From an uncultured Eubacteriales bacterium (GTDB lineage Bacteria; Bacillota; Clostridia; Oscillospirales; Acutalibacteraceae), in NCBI GenBank assembly GCA_934457115.1, contig CAKSHI010000013.1, positions 1-45,656 of the forward strand: 45,656 nucleotides of DNA, in the 5' to 3' direction. This document shows positions 25,525 to 35,405 of this stretch, piece after piece. The notes below the pieces were generated by a model. The model was given only the letters and a program-made list of their open reading frames with translations. It was not told where the DNA came from and ran no database searches. A program made the position numbers and the translations under genes. The first letter of the stretch is position 1; each line of letters opens with the position of its first letter.

Positions 25525-28500
25525 TCAACAAGATGCCATAAACGCAGCGGGCGGTACAGTATTGGTATCTGCTGCTGCGGGTTCCGGAAAAACCGCTGTT
25601 TTGGTGCAAAGGGTAATAGAAAAAATAACATCCTGCAATAACCCTATTGATATAGATAAACTTTTAATAGTGACCTTCACCAATGCCGCCGCTGCCGAGA
25701 TGAAGGAAAGAATAGCCGAAAAACTCGCCGATCTAACCTTAAAAGAGCCGGGTAATATAAGATTAAAACGTCAAAAAATTCTTATAGAACAATCTAACAT
25801 AAGCACTATACATAGTTTTTGCAACAACTTAATAAGAGAAAACTTTTACAAGCTCTCTATCTCCCCCGACTTTAAAATTGCGGATGACAATGAAATAACT
25901 CTTTTAAGAAACGAAGCCCTAGAAAATGTAATAAATGAATTTTATGCCAAGGATGATAGACTTTTTTATAACTTGGTGGAGTCGTTTAGTTCCGATAAAA
26001 ATGACCTAACTTTAGAAGACGCAATATATACCTTATACGACTTTTTGCGCTCCCACCCATTCCCGGACACATGGCTTAAAAGCAAAAAAAGTATGTATCT
26101 CGAAAGCGAAGATATATCCAAGACTCCATGGGCTAAAGTATTATTTGAATATGCAAAAAGCTCAATTGATCATGCACTTTCTCTTACGCATCTTTCATTA
26201 AAGCTTATCAAAGAGGACGACGACATTTTCAACAGTTATAACGATGCATTTATGTCGGACTTAAATATGCTTTTATCAATCCAAGAATCAATCGAAAGTA
26301 AAAATTGGGGAAAAATCAGTTTTAAACTTCAAAACTTTAATTTTGAAAAATTAAAAGCGGTTAGAGGCAAAAGCGACAACGAGATTAAGTTGAGAGTAAA
26401 TGCAAATAGAAAAATTGCAAGGACAATAAAAGAAAAACTTTGCAAATACTTTAACATAAGCGAGAAAGAAGCGCTGGATGATATCAAAAAATTGAGACCC
26501 TTGGTTGAAAAGTTCTTTGATGTTGTATGGAGATTTTGGGAAGAACTCGACGTCCTAAAAAGCTCTAAAAATCTTGCAGACTTTGGCGATTTGGAGCATC
26601 TAACATTAAAGCTTTTAGTTAAACAAACCGAAAACGGTTTTGAAAAAACAGATGAAGCCAAAGCAATATCTAACAAGTTTGAAGAAGTCTTGGTTGATGA
26701 ATATCAAGACACAAACGAGGTCCAAGATATTATTTTTAGGGCAATATCAAAAAACGAAAATAATTTATTTATAGTAGGCGACGTCAAGCAAAGTATTTAC
26801 GGTTTTAGGCAGGCAATGCCCGGAATCTTCTTAAAAAGGAAAGAGCAATATACTCCTTATGATAATACCCAAGAAGCATTTCCCGCTAAAATAATATTAG
26901 ACAAAAATTTTAGAAGCAGAAAAGGTGTAACTGATTTTGTCAACTTTACCTTTAAGCAACTTATGTCCCCTGAAATAGGCGATATGTACTATAGCGAAGA
27001 GGAAGAACTAAAACCGGGAGCTGATTACCCCAAAAGTCCTTCCCCATCTACCGAAATTCATATTATAGATACCTCAAATACAAGTGAAGAAACCGATTTA
27101 TTAGAAGCGCAGCACATTGCATCAATTATAAACGAAAAAATATTCAGTGGTGAAACTGTTTTTGAAAACGGCAAATTACGACCAATTACATATAGAGATT
27201 TCTGTATACTAATAAGAAGCGCAAACAAACACGCATCATCATATGCAAAAGAACTTAATCTTTGCGGCGTACCCGCATGGTCTGACACCGCAGGTGATTT
27301 CTTTGGAACAAGGGAAATTTCTACTATGCTTTCTCTTTTAAAAGTAATAGATAATCCTATTCAAGATATCCCACTTCTCTCTGTCTTAATAAGTCCTATA
27401 TTTGGATTTTCGGCTGAAAAGCTTACTGATATACGACTCGAGGACAAAAATATTCCACTTTATTTAGCGCTAAAAAGTTTTGCAGACAAAGGGGATATTC
27501 AAGCAAAAGAGTTTATATCCGAAATCAACGACTATCGAAAAATATCTATAACGATGTCTTCAGACGAGCTTATAGAGTATATATACGAAAAAACGGGATT
27601 TCCATCCATGGTCTTGGCAATGAGTGAACCATTAAGACGCCTTGCAAATTTAAGGCTTCTTGCAGATTATGCAAAAAATTATGAATCTTACGGATACAAA
27701 GGATTAAGCGGATTTATCAAGTTTATTGATAAATTAGAACTTAAAAAGTCAGACCTAACCCCGGCTTCAACCATCTCAGAAGCATCTAATGTCGTAAGAA
27801 TTATGAGTATCCACAGATCAAAAGGTCTTGAATTTCCTATTTGCATAATAGCCGGCTGCTCCAACAAATTTAACAAACAACATAACTCAGTTTTACTTCA
27901 CCATGATTTAGGTCCGGGGTTGAAGATAAGAGACACTAAGAATATGATTCAATATTCAAGTCTTCCAAGAGACGCTATAAGCATTCAGCTCGAGCGAGAG
28001 TATCTTTCCGAAGAATTGAGGGTTTTATATGTAGCCATGACGCGTGCAAAAGAAAACTTAATCATGGTTACATCACTTAAAAATCCTCAAAACACCCTAA
28101 CTAAGCTCGCAACAAATCTTACAAGTGACCCCCTAATAAACCCATACAATGTAAGAAGTGCAATGAGTTTTTCAGACCTTATTTTATCATGCGCGCTAAG
28201 GCATAAAGACGGCATTAAGCTTAGAAGTCTTGCTAATTGTTTTGACGATATAATCTTGGAAAGTGAAGCTCAATTGGAAATTAAAGTTATCTCTCCCAAT
28301 GAAGAAAATGATGAAGAAGACTCCTTAAATCAAGATATAAAAAATCTAAAATATGATGAGGAGCTGATAGGCAAAATTGAAAAAAGGATAAACTATGCAT
28401 ATCCATTAAAATTTTTGCATAATATTCCTACAAAGGTGTCCGCTTCAGAATTATATAAAGAGGATAATCTAGAGCAAATGCACTCCTTAGGCAAGGCTAA

Positions 28501-29038
28501 AATCCCATCATTTATGTTGGGAAGAGATCAAAGCGCCTCGCAAAAGGGTATAGCTCTTCATTTGTTCTTGGAATTTGCAGATTACAAAGAGGCCTCTTTA
28601 GATCTTATGGGTCAAATAGAGAAACTCACATCTAAAAAATTCATCTCAAAGGAGCAAGCGTCGTCCTTAAATATTGAAAGCTTAAAAAGATTTTTTCAAA
28701 GCAATTTGATGAAAAGAATTATTAATGCCGAGTCCTATAAACGAGAACTGAGATTTAATGTAGAATATGATGAAAACATAATTAAATCAAATGAAGTAAA
28801 GAATATAAAAAATGAACTCATAGTGCTTCAAGGAGCTATTGACTGCGTATTTATAGAAGATGGAAAAGCCGTTATAGTTGATTATAAAAACAATTCGTTT
28901 GATGATGAAAATGAATACATAAAAAAATATTCAAATCAGCTTAATCTTTATAAATATGCAGCGTCAAAAAGTCTAAATATTGAAGTAAAGGAGTGCATCG
29001 TATATTCATTTAAAAAAGGCAAAGAAATATATATCTAA
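25502..29038 (+). CDS. addA: AddA subunit of the AddAB helicase-nuclease
   Basis: UvrD-type helicase with a nuclease domain, 1178 residues. Ordered motifs: AAAGSGKTAVL (Walker A), TFTNAAAAEMKERI, LVDEYQDTNEVQ (Walker B), GDVKQSIYGFRQA, MSIHRSKGLEFP, YVAMTRAKENL. The C-terminal RecB-type nuclease has GAIDCVF...VIVDYKNN. GTG 25493 is in frame, but AAGGTG ends there and lies 6 bases before TTG 25502, giving MTKNWTASQQDAI, so I chose TTG. It overlaps the end of addB. No clear terminator is visible in the 142 bases before glgB. Confidence 0.96.
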   Translation: MTKNWTASQQDAINAAGGTVLVSAAAGSGKTAVLVQRVIEKITSCNNPIDIDKLLIVTFTNAAAAEMKERIAEKLADLTLKEPGNIRLKRQKILIEQSNISTIHSFCNNLIRENFYKLSISPDFKIADDNEITLLRNEALENVINEFYAKDDRLFYNLVESFSSDKNDLTLEDAIYTLYDFLRSHPFPDTWLKSKKSMYLESEDISKTPWAKVLFEYAKSSIDHALSLTHLSLKLIKEDDDIFNSYNDAFMSDLNMLLSIQESIESKNWGKISFKLQNFNFEKLKAVRGKSDNEIKLRVNANRKIARTIKEKLCKYFNISEKEALDDIKKLRPLVEKFFDVVWRFWEELDVLKSSKNLADFGDLEHLTLKLLVKQTENGFEKTDEAKAISNKFEEVLVDEYQDTNEVQDIIFRAISKNENNLFIVGDVKQSIYGFRQAMPGIFLKRKEQYTPYDNTQEAFPAKIILDKNFRSRKGVTDFVNFTFKQLMSPEIGDMYYSEEEELKPGADYPKSPSPSTEIHIIDTSNTSEETDLLEAQHIASIINEKIFSGETVFENGKLRPITYRDFCILIRSANKHASSYAKELNLCGVPAWSDTAGDFFGTREISTMLSLLKVIDNPIQDIPLLSVLISPIFGFSAEKLTDIRLEDKNIPLYLALKSFADKGDIQAKEFISEINDYRKISITMSSDELIEYIYEKTGFPSMVLAMSEPLRRLANLRLLADYAKNYESYGYKGLSGFIKFIDKLELKKSDLTPASTISEASNVVRIMSIHRSKGLEFPICIIAGCSNKFNKQHNSVLLHHDLGPGLKIRDTKNMIQYSSLPRDAISIQLEREYLSEELRVLYVAMTRAKENLIMVTSLKNPQNTLTKLATNLTSDPLINPYNVRSAMSFSDLILSCALRHKDGIKLRSLANCFDDIILESEAQLEIKVISPNEENDEEDSLNQDIKNLKYDEELIGKIEKRINYAYPLKFLHNIPTKVSASELYKEDNLEQMHSLGKAKIPSFMLGRDQSASQKGIALHLFLEFADYKEASLDLMGQIEKLTSKKFISKEQASSLNIESLKRFFQSNLMKRIINAESYKRELRFNVEYDENIIKSNEVKNIKNELIVLQGAIDCVFIEDGKAVIVDYKNNSFDDENEYIKKYSNQLNLYKYAASKSLNIEVKECIVYSFKKGKEIYI

Positions 29039-29097
29039 AAGCATTATAAATACAATATATTTAAAATAATTTTAGAGAAAATATAACCATATAATCC

Positions 29098-29126
29098 TTG
29101 AACTTTTTTATGTAAGTTGCTATGAT
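29098..29126 (+). promoter_or_regulatory. Sigma-A promoter of the glycogen operon
   Basis: TTGAAC, a 17-bp spacer and TATGAT lie 54 bases before the glgB start. Confidence 0.6.
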
Positions 29127-29180
29127 TATATTAGTAATGTTTAACTTTAAATAACTAACAAAACTAAGGAGTTGTAATAG

Positions 29181-31148
29181 ATGAACCGCGGCAGTACACT
29201 TGACGAAAATTTAGCATTAACCTCTTTCCATCAAGGCACCAATTATGAAGTTTATAAGTATTTGGGAGCCCATAAAAAAGAGGAAAATGGTTCTATAGGT
29301 TATGTCTTTAGAGTTTGGGCTCCAAACGCTAAAAATGTTTGGGTCTTAGGGGATTTTAACGAGTGGAACGAAACTTCTCATCCAATGAAAAAAATAAGCG
29401 ATGGAGGAGTATGGGAAGCTTTTATTAATATTAATCTTCAAGACTACTCTATCTATAAGTTTAGAATCGAAACTTATAGTGGAGAATTTTTGTTGAAGAC
29501 AGACCCCTATGCCTTTCATTGCGAAACAAGGCCTGCTAATGCTTCTAAAATTTTCAATACCGAAAATTTCACATGGCATGACCAAGAATTTCTAAAATCC
29601 AAAGAAAAAAAAGATCATTACAACTGCCCTGTAAATATCTATGAGCTCCATGCCGGATCATGGAGAAAATACTTGGACGGTCACACTTTTTCTTATGAAA
29701 AACTCGCAGACGAACTTATCCCTTATGTAAAAGAAATGGGATATACCCATATCGAAATAATGCCACTCACCGAATATCCCTTTGATGCGTCTTGGGGATA
29801 TCAAGTTACCGGTTATTTCGCCCCTACTTCCAGGTATGGTTCGCCGCATGACTTTATGAAGTTTATAGACAAATGTCACCAATCAGGAATTGGAGTTATT
29901 ATGGACTGGGTTCCCGCGCACTTTCCAAGAGATGCTCATGGCCTTGCTAAATTTGACGGCAGTGCTTGCTATGAATATCAAGACCCAAGAAAAGGCGAAC
30001 ACAAAGATTGGGGCACGTTAGTTTTTGACTATGGAAGAAATGAAGTTATAAGCTTCTTGATTTCAAGTGCAATCTTTTGGATAAAAGAATATCATATAGA
30101 CGGCATAAGAGTTGATGCCGTGGCATCTATGCTCTATTTGGACTACAGCCGAAAAGATGGCGAATGGATGCCAAATAAATACGGCGGACGAGAAAATCTT
30201 GAAGCAGTCGATTTCTTAAAGAAACTCAACGAAGCAGCATTCCTATGTAATCCAAATGTTATGATGATAGCAGAAGAATCAACTGCATGGCCGCTTGTAT
30301 CAAGGCCAACCTACTCGGGTGGACTTGGATTTAACTATAAATGGAATATGGGCTGGATGAACGATATGCTAAGATATATGTCACTCGACCCAATCCACAG
30401 GCCATTCCACCACGACAATCTTACTTTCTCATTCTTTTATGCTTTTTCTGAAAACTTTATCCTGCCTATTTCTCACGATGAAGTAGTACACGGTAAGGGG
30501 TCGCTTATCAACAAAATGCCGGGAAATTACGAGCAAAAGTTCGCATCGGTTAGAGCATTCATAACATATATGATGGCTCACCCGGGCAAGAAGCTTATAT
30601 TCATGGGAACAGAGTTCGGTCAGTTCAAAGAGTGGGATTTCGAGTCTGAACTCGATTGGAACTTACTTGATTACCCAGCCCATAAGCAAATACAAAACTT
30701 CTTCAAAGAGATAAACCACTTTTATCTAAAATCCTCGCCACTATGGGAAATAGATTTCTCTTGGGAAGGATTTTCATGGATAGCTAACGACGACTATAAC
30801 CAAAGCGTTATAAGTTTTAGAAGAATAGATAAAAAGGGCAATGAAATTATTGCAGTGTGCAATTTTCAGCCTGTGCTTAGAGAAAATTACCGTATAGGTG
30901 TGCCCTTCGAGGGGACATACAGTGAAATTTTCAACTCGGATGATGAAAGATTCGGCGGTTCAGGAATTACTAACGGCAAGTCAATCAAATCCGAAAAAGA
31001 ATCCATGCATGGATTTGAGCAGTCAATTTCACTAAGTTTACCGCCTATGTCAGTTATGTTCTTTGATGTAAAGAAAAAGGAAGTTAAATCTATTAAACAA
31101 AACCCAAACTTGAAAAAACAAAAACACAATAAAAAAAATAAGATTTAA
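29181..31148 (+). CDS. glgB: 1,4-alpha-glucan branching enzyme
   Basis: Adds alpha-1,6 branches to glycogen; 655 residues. An N-terminal CBM48 module (about 35-125, VFRVWAPNAKNVWVLGDFNE) precedes a GH13 catalytic barrel. The predicted nucleophile is Asp312 (DGIRVDAVASM), the acid/base lies in AEEST (about 364-368), and the transition-state Asp in SHDEVVHGKGS. The last 25 residues are unusually basic (a Lys-rich tail ending KKQKHNKKNKI) and are not part of the enzyme fold. ATG 29181 has AAGGAG 9 bases upstream. First gene of glgB-glgC-glgD-glgA. Confidence 0.96.
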   Translation: MNRGSTLDENLALTSFHQGTNYEVYKYLGAHKKEENGSIGYVFRVWAPNAKNVWVLGDFNEWNETSHPMKKISDGGVWEAFININLQDYSIYKFRIETYSGEFLLKTDPYAFHCETRPANASKIFNTENFTWHDQEFLKSKEKKDHYNCPVNIYELHAGSWRKYLDGHTFSYEKLADELIPYVKEMGYTHIEIMPLTEYPFDASWGYQVTGYFAPTSRYGSPHDFMKFIDKCHQSGIGVIMDWVPAHFPRDAHGLAKFDGSACYEYQDPRKGEHKDWGTLVFDYGRNEVISFLISSAIFWIKEYHIDGIRVDAVASMLYLDYSRKDGEWMPNKYGGRENLEAVDFLKKLNEAAFLCNPNVMMIAEESTAWPLVSRPTYSGGLGFNYKWNMGWMNDMLRYMSLDPIHRPFHHDNLTFSFFYAFSENFILPISHDEVVHGKGSLINKMPGNYEQKFASVRAFITYMMAHPGKKLIFMGTEFGQFKEWDFESELDWNLLDYPAHKQIQNFFKEINHFYLKSSPLWEIDFSWEGFSWIANDDYNQSVISFRRIDKKGNEIIAVCNFQPVLRENYRIGVPFEGTYSEIFNSDDERFGGSGITNGKSIKSEKESMHGFEQSISLSLPPMSVMFFDVKKKEVKSIKQNPNLKKQKHNKKNKI

Positions 31149-31164
31149 TTTAAGGAGGATAAAG

Positions 31165-32379
31165 ATGTTTCCTAAACAAGAAATTGTTGCTATGTTGTTA
31201 GCCGGAGGTCAAGGCAGCAGACTTGGAGTACTTACAAAAAAATTAGCAAAACCGGCGGTACCGTATGGTGGGAAGTATAGGATAATCGATTTTCCTCTTT
31301 CTAACTGTGTAAATTCCGGAATTGAGGCTGTGGGAGTTCTCACACAATATCAACCATTGGTCCTCAATGAGTATATAGGCAACGGTCAACCATGGGACTT
31401 AGACTCTATGAACAGCGGTGTCCAAATTCTTCCGCCTTATCAAAGAAGTAAGGGCGCAGACTGGTACAAGGGAACTGCTAATGCAATTTACCAAAACATT
31501 ACATATATAGAACGCTATAACCCGGATTACGTAATTATCTTATCAGGTGACCACATATATAAAATGGATTATTCTAAAATGCTTGCTTTCCATAAAGAGA
31601 AAAACGCCGACTGCACTGTCGCATCTATCAATGTTCCTCTTGAAGAAGCATCAAGGTTCGGTATATTAAACACCCACCAAGACGGATCTATATATGAGTT
31701 TGATGAAAAACCCGCAAAACCTAAAAGTACAATGGCTTCTATGGGTATATATATCTTTAACTGGAAAAAGCTTAAAAAATATCTAATAAAAGACGAACAA
31801 AACCCAAAATCAAGCAACGATTTCGGTAAAGATGTTCTTCCTGCTATGCTTAAAGGCGGAGAAAGAATGTTTGCCTACGAATTTAAAGGATATTGGAAAG
31901 ATGTAGGAACAATCGACAGCCTATGGGAAGCTAATATAGACCTTTTAGACCCTAATGTTAAAATTAATTTAGAGGATGAAAACTGGAAAATTTACTCTCA
32001 AACCCCTGTTTTGCCACCTCAATATATCTCAGAAACTGCAAATGTACAAGAATCATTGGTTGCAGACGGTTGTGAAATCTATGGGGATATTGATATGACC
32101 GTCTTATTCCCGGGAGTGCACATAGCCGAAGGATCTATCGTAAGAGATTCTATTATAATGCCCGGCTGCCGTATAGAAGAAGGTGCTGTCGTTCAGTACT
32201 CCATTGTATCTGAAAACACAGTTATTTCTAAAAATGCTGTAGTAGGTGCAAGACCCGAAGATGTTGAAAGTACTGATAGTTGGGGAATCACAGTTATTGG
32301 TGATAACTTAACTATAGGCGAAAACGTTGTAATTCCGCCTAAGTCTATGATAGATGAAAATATTTTGGAGGTGAAATAG
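31165..32379 (+). CDS. glgC: Glucose-1-phosphate adenylyltransferase, catalytic subunit
   Basis: Makes ADP-glucose, the committed step of glycogen synthesis; 404 residues. The nucleotidyl-transferase domain opens with AGGQGSRLGVLTKKLAKPAV, then GGKYRIIDFPLSN, and SGDHIYKMDY holds the catalytic Asp. A C-terminal left-handed beta-helix follows. GGAGG lies 7 bases before ATG 31165, and the gene is 16 bases after glgB. In Firmicutes GlgC acts with GlgD, encoded next, as a heteromer. Confidence 0.97.
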   Translation: MFPKQEIVAMLLAGGQGSRLGVLTKKLAKPAVPYGGKYRIIDFPLSNCVNSGIEAVGVLTQYQPLVLNEYIGNGQPWDLDSMNSGVQILPPYQRSKGADWYKGTANAIYQNITYIERYNPDYVIILSGDHIYKMDYSKMLAFHKEKNADCTVASINVPLEEASRFGILNTHQDGSIYEFDEKPAKPKSTMASMGIYIFNWKKLKKYLIKDEQNPKSSNDFGKDVLPAMLKGGERMFAYEFKGYWKDVGTIDSLWEANIDLLDPNVKINLEDENWKIYSQTPVLPPQYISETANVQESLVADGCEIYGDIDMTVLFPGVHIAEGSIVRDSIIMPGCRIEEGAVVQYSIVSENTVISKNAVVGARPEDVESTDSWGITVIGDNLTIGENVVIPPKSMIDENILEVK

Positions 32380-32382
32380 TCT

Positions 32383-33501
32383 ATGCGTGGAAACAATGTT
32401 TTAGGAATTATATTTTCCAATATGCACGAAGAACTAATTAGAGAATTAACTGATAATCGAACAATGGGATCAGTCCCATTTGGCGGAAGATACAGACTTA
32501 TAGACTTTACCTTGTCTAACATGGTCAATTCCGGTATAAATAAAGTTGGGGTTATCACAAAAATGAATTATCAATCCCTTATGGACCATTTAGGTTCTGG
32601 CAAAGCTTGGGATCTATCAAGACGAAGAGACGGACTTTTCATACTACCTCCATTTGGCCACAGTTCAGAAAGATTCTCAAATCGCATTAAGACCTTGGCT
32701 GCTATATCTAATTTCCTTTCAAATTCAAAGGAAGAATACGTTTTACTCTCAGATTGTGACGTAGTGTGTAATATAGATTATCAAGATGTTGTTCGAGAGC
32801 ACGTGAAAAACGACTCTGATATTACCATAATCTATAAAAGAGGAGTTATCCCCGAAAAAATTAACGATTCCATCGTTTTATCTCTAAATCAAGAAACTTC
32901 CAAAGTAGATGAAATATACGTAGACTTGCAAACTAACAAATCATGCAACTTCAGTCTTAATATGTTCTTGCTCAAAAGAAAACTGCTAATTAAACTATTG
33001 GCTGAATGCATAAGCAAAAATGAAGTCAGTTTCAAAAGAGATCTTATTCAACAAAACGTACATAGGTACAATATTTTCGGCTATGAATTTAAGGGCTTCT
33101 CAAAGGTTATTACTTCTATGAACAGCTACTTTGAAGCAAACATGTCTTTGATGTCAAAATCCGCAAGACACCAACTATTTTGCAGTAACCGCCCAATTTA
33201 CACAAAGGTAAGAGACGATATGCCCGGCAAATACGGAACTGAGGCTATAGTTAAAAATTCAACAATAGCTAACGGCTGTGTTATCGAAGGTGAAGTCGAA
33301 AACAGTGTCCTATTTAGAGGAGTACACATAGGTAAAGGTACTAAAATCTCAAACTGCGTATTAATGCAAGATACTATTATAGGTGAAAACTGTAATCTAA
33401 ACTACGTTATATCCGATAAAGACGTAGTGATAAAAGACAGCCGAACATTAATGGGATTTAAGTCCTATCCTGTCTACATAAGCAAGGCAAGCACAGTCTA
33501 A
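32383..33501 (+). CDS. glgD: GlgD, non-catalytic partner of GlgC
   Basis: Regulatory or activating subunit of ADP-glucose pyrophosphorylase, 372 residues. It keeps the GlgC outline (GGRYRLIDFTLSNMVNSGI, beta-helix repeats near the end) but lacks the glycine-rich AGGQGSR loop, having IIFSNMHEE in its place, as is typical of GlgD. The GGAGGTGA site lies inside the end of glgC, and only 3 bases separate the genes, so expression is coupled. Confidence 0.95.
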   Translation: MRGNNVLGIIFSNMHEELIRELTDNRTMGSVPFGGRYRLIDFTLSNMVNSGINKVGVITKMNYQSLMDHLGSGKAWDLSRRRDGLFILPPFGHSSERFSNRIKTLAAISNFLSNSKEEYVLLSDCDVVCNIDYQDVVREHVKNDSDITIIYKRGVIPEKINDSIVLSLNQETSKVDEIYVDLQTNKSCNFSLNMFLLKRKLLIKLLAECISKNEVSFKRDLIQQNVHRYNIFGYEFKGFSKVITSMNSYFEANMSLMSKSARHQLFCSNRPIYTKVRDDMPGKYGTEAIVKNSTIANGCVIEGEVENSVLFRGVHIGKGTKISNCVLMQDTIIGENCNLNYVISDKDVVIKDSRTLMGFKSYPVYISKASTV

Positions 33502-33548
33502 TAGGTTTTTATCTAACCTATTAAGATTTAAAAGTTAGGAGCATAAAA

Positions 33549-34976
33549 ATGAAATGTTTATATTGCACAAGTGAAGCTCTGCCGTTTATAGCATCCGGCG
33601 GATTAGGCGATGTAGCCGGATCCTTGCCGCATGCACTTAGAGAACGTCTTGTAGGCTGCAGAGTTGTAATGCCACTATATGATGAAATTCCACAATATCT
33701 CAAGGATTCAATGAGATTTATAAAAAGTATATATGTTCCACTTTCTTGGAGAAAGCAATATTGCGGCATATTTGAGGCCAGGATCGATGGAGTTATATAT
33801 TATTTCATAGATAACGAATACTACTTTAAGCGCAAAGGTATATATGGCCACTTTGATGACGCAGAACGCTTTGCATTTTTATCAAGAGCCGCATTGGAGA
33901 TCTTACCTCATGTAGGCTTTAAACCCGACATAATCCACGCAAATGACTGGCAAACAGCATTAGTACCCGTATACTATAGCTTGTTCTATTGTCATGATGA
34001 TTGGTACAAGGGTATTAAAACAGTATTTACAATTCACAATATCCAGTATCAAGGTAAATACGGTATGGAACTCATAGACGATATTATTGGTATTCCTATG
34101 GATAGATTATCAGTAGTCGAGTTCGATAAATGCGTTAATTTTGTTAAAGGTGCAATCGAAACTGCAAATAGAGTTACAACTGTAAGTCCAAGTTATGCTT
34201 GGGAACTATTGGATCCCTGGTTTGCTCACGGTTTAGACCCAATACTAAGAGAACGCTCTTGGAAACTTTGCGGCATCTTAAATGGTATAGATACAGACCT
34301 TTATAATCCCGCAACGGATAATAATATATATGCAAACTTTAGCGCCGAGGATTTAAGCGGCAAGGCTATCAATAAAAAGGCTTTACAAGAAAGGCTTTGT
34401 CTTGACCAAAATCCTGATATTCCTCTTGTTGCTATGGTTACAAGAATGGTATCACACAAAGGACTTGACTTGGTAAAAGAAGTTTTAGAAAAACTCATGT
34501 GTGAAGAAAATATACAGTTTGTAATTCTAGGTTCTGGAGATTGGGAATACGAAAGTTTCTTTAGATATATGCAGGATAAGTACAAAGGAAGATTTAGTGC
34601 TTGCTTTGGCTATGTACCTGAATTGTCACATAAAATATATGCAGCCTCTGATATCTTTTTAATGCCGTCTAAAAGTGAACCATGCGGTCTATCTCAAATG
34701 ATAGCACTTAGATACGGTTCTATTCCAATAGTAAGGGAAACAGGCGGACTTAGGGACTCCATCCATGACAGTGCCGATGGATTTGGTAATGGTTTTACAT
34801 TTAAAAACTTCGATGCATACGATATGCTAAATGCCATAAAGCGTGCAATCGGCGGATATTATGACCGATCCGGCTGGAAGATACTCATGGAACGTGCAAT
34901 GAAATGTGACAACAGTTGGAGTCGTTCAGCTAAAGAGTATATCAAACTATATAGAAATTTAATGAGTGAAGATTGA
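33549..34976 (+). CDS. glgA: Glycogen synthase (ADP-glucose)
   Basis: GT5 glucosyltransferase that extends glycogen from ADP-glucose; 475 residues, two Rossmann domains. Landmarks are IHANDWQTALVP, TIHNIQYQGKYG, NGIDTDLYNPA and the donor-site block SKSEPCGLSQMIALRYGS. In the N-terminal K-x-G-G-L motif, the lysine is replaced: the sequence is IASGGLGDV, with Ala at residue 15. This variant may be common in Firmicute synthases. AGGAG lies before ATG 33549. Last gene of the operon; a strong terminator follows. Confidence 0.95.
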   Translation: MKCLYCTSEALPFIASGGLGDVAGSLPHALRERLVGCRVVMPLYDEIPQYLKDSMRFIKSIYVPLSWRKQYCGIFEARIDGVIYYFIDNEYYFKRKGIYGHFDDAERFAFLSRAALEILPHVGFKPDIIHANDWQTALVPVYYSLFYCHDDWYKGIKTVFTIHNIQYQGKYGMELIDDIIGIPMDRLSVVEFDKCVNFVKGAIETANRVTTVSPSYAWELLDPWFAHGLDPILRERSWKLCGILNGIDTDLYNPATDNNIYANFSAEDLSGKAINKKALQERLCLDQNPDIPLVAMVTRMVSHKGLDLVKEVLEKLMCEENIQFVILGSGDWEYESFFRYMQDKYKGRFSACFGYVPELSHKIYAASDIFLMPSKSEPCGLSQMIALRYGSIPIVRETGGLRDSIHDSADGFGNGFTFKNFDAYDMLNAIKRAIGGYYDRSGWKILMERAMKCDNSWSRSAKEYIKLYRNLMSED

Positions 34977-34984
34977 TAATATTT

Positions 34985-35036
34985 ATAGGGTCAGCTAGTA
35001 AAAATCGGACTATTTGCTGATCCTATTTTATTTTTT
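34985..35036 (+). terminator. Terminator of the glycogen operon
   Basis: An 11-bp stem with one G-U pair (34985-34995 with 35016-35026, ATAGGGTCAGC with GCTGATCCTAT) is followed by TTTTATTTTTT. Confidence 0.82.
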
Positions 35037-35045
35037 AAAAAACTA

Positions 35046-35074
35046 TTGACTTTTAAATATTAATGTTATATAAT
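35046..35074 (+). promoter_or_regulatory. Strong sigma-A promoter of tRNA-Leu
   Basis: TTGACT, a 17-bp spacer and TATAAT; the tRNA begins 14 bases after the -10, so transcription starts close to the mature 5' end. Confidence 0.85.
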
Positions 35075-35087
35075 AAATATACGTTAA

Positions 35088-35171
35088 GCGGGTGTGGCGA
35101 AATTGGCAGACGCGCTAGATTTAGGTTCTAGTGGCAAAACCGTGCAGGTTCAAGTCCTGTCACCCGTACCA
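35088..35171 (+). tRNA. tRNA-Leu (anticodon TAG)
   Basis: An 84-nt class II tRNA with a long variable arm. The acceptor stem is GCGGGTG/CACCCGT (first pair G-U), the anticodon stem CTAGA/TCTAG with loop TTTAGGT (anticodon TAG, decoding CTA), and the T-arm CAGG TTCAAGT CCTG. Discriminator A and an encoded CCA end at 35171. A single-gene unit with its own promoter and terminator. Confidence 0.96.
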
Positions 35172-35231
35172 TAAGTAGAGTATGTAAACCTAATGGTTTA
35201 CATACTCTTTTTATTTTTTATGATAGGCGAA
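35150..35231 (+). repeat. Direct repeat copy A: tRNA-Leu 3' end plus terminator
   Basis: An 82-base segment running from the T-loop of tRNA-Leu through its terminator to GGCGAA. It is repeated 175 bases downstream (35325-35405) with only a few differences. Confidence 0.85.
35177..35216 (+). terminator. tRNA-Leu terminator
   Basis: A 14-bp perfect stem AGAGTATGTAAACC/GGTTTACATACTCT (35177-35190 with 35195-35208) with a TAAT loop is followed by TTTTTATTTTTTA. Confidence 0.92.
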
Positions 35232-35324
35232 AACCTGTCTTACATACTTAGAGATAAATTGCATTTGTTTATGAATAAACTGATTAAGTACATGCCGGAG
35301 GCATAAAAGGGGCGAAAGTCGCCC

Positions 35325-35405
35325 TCAAGTCCTGTCACCCGTACCATAGCAGAGTATGTAAATCTAATGGTTTACATACTCTTTTTGTTTTTTATGACAG
35401 GCGAA
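35325..35405 (+). repeat. Direct repeat copy B: tRNA-Leu 3' remnant plus terminator
   Basis: It repeats the last 22 bases of tRNA-Leu including CCA, then the same terminator hairpin (one stem mismatch, T-run TTTTTGTTTTTT), one base shorter than copy A. The rest of the tRNA is absent: the sequence to the left (a small GGGCGA/TCGCCC hairpin at about 35310-35324) is unrelated. A shorter third echo, CCCTCAA then CCGTACCA, lies at about 35411-35425. Confidence 0.85.
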
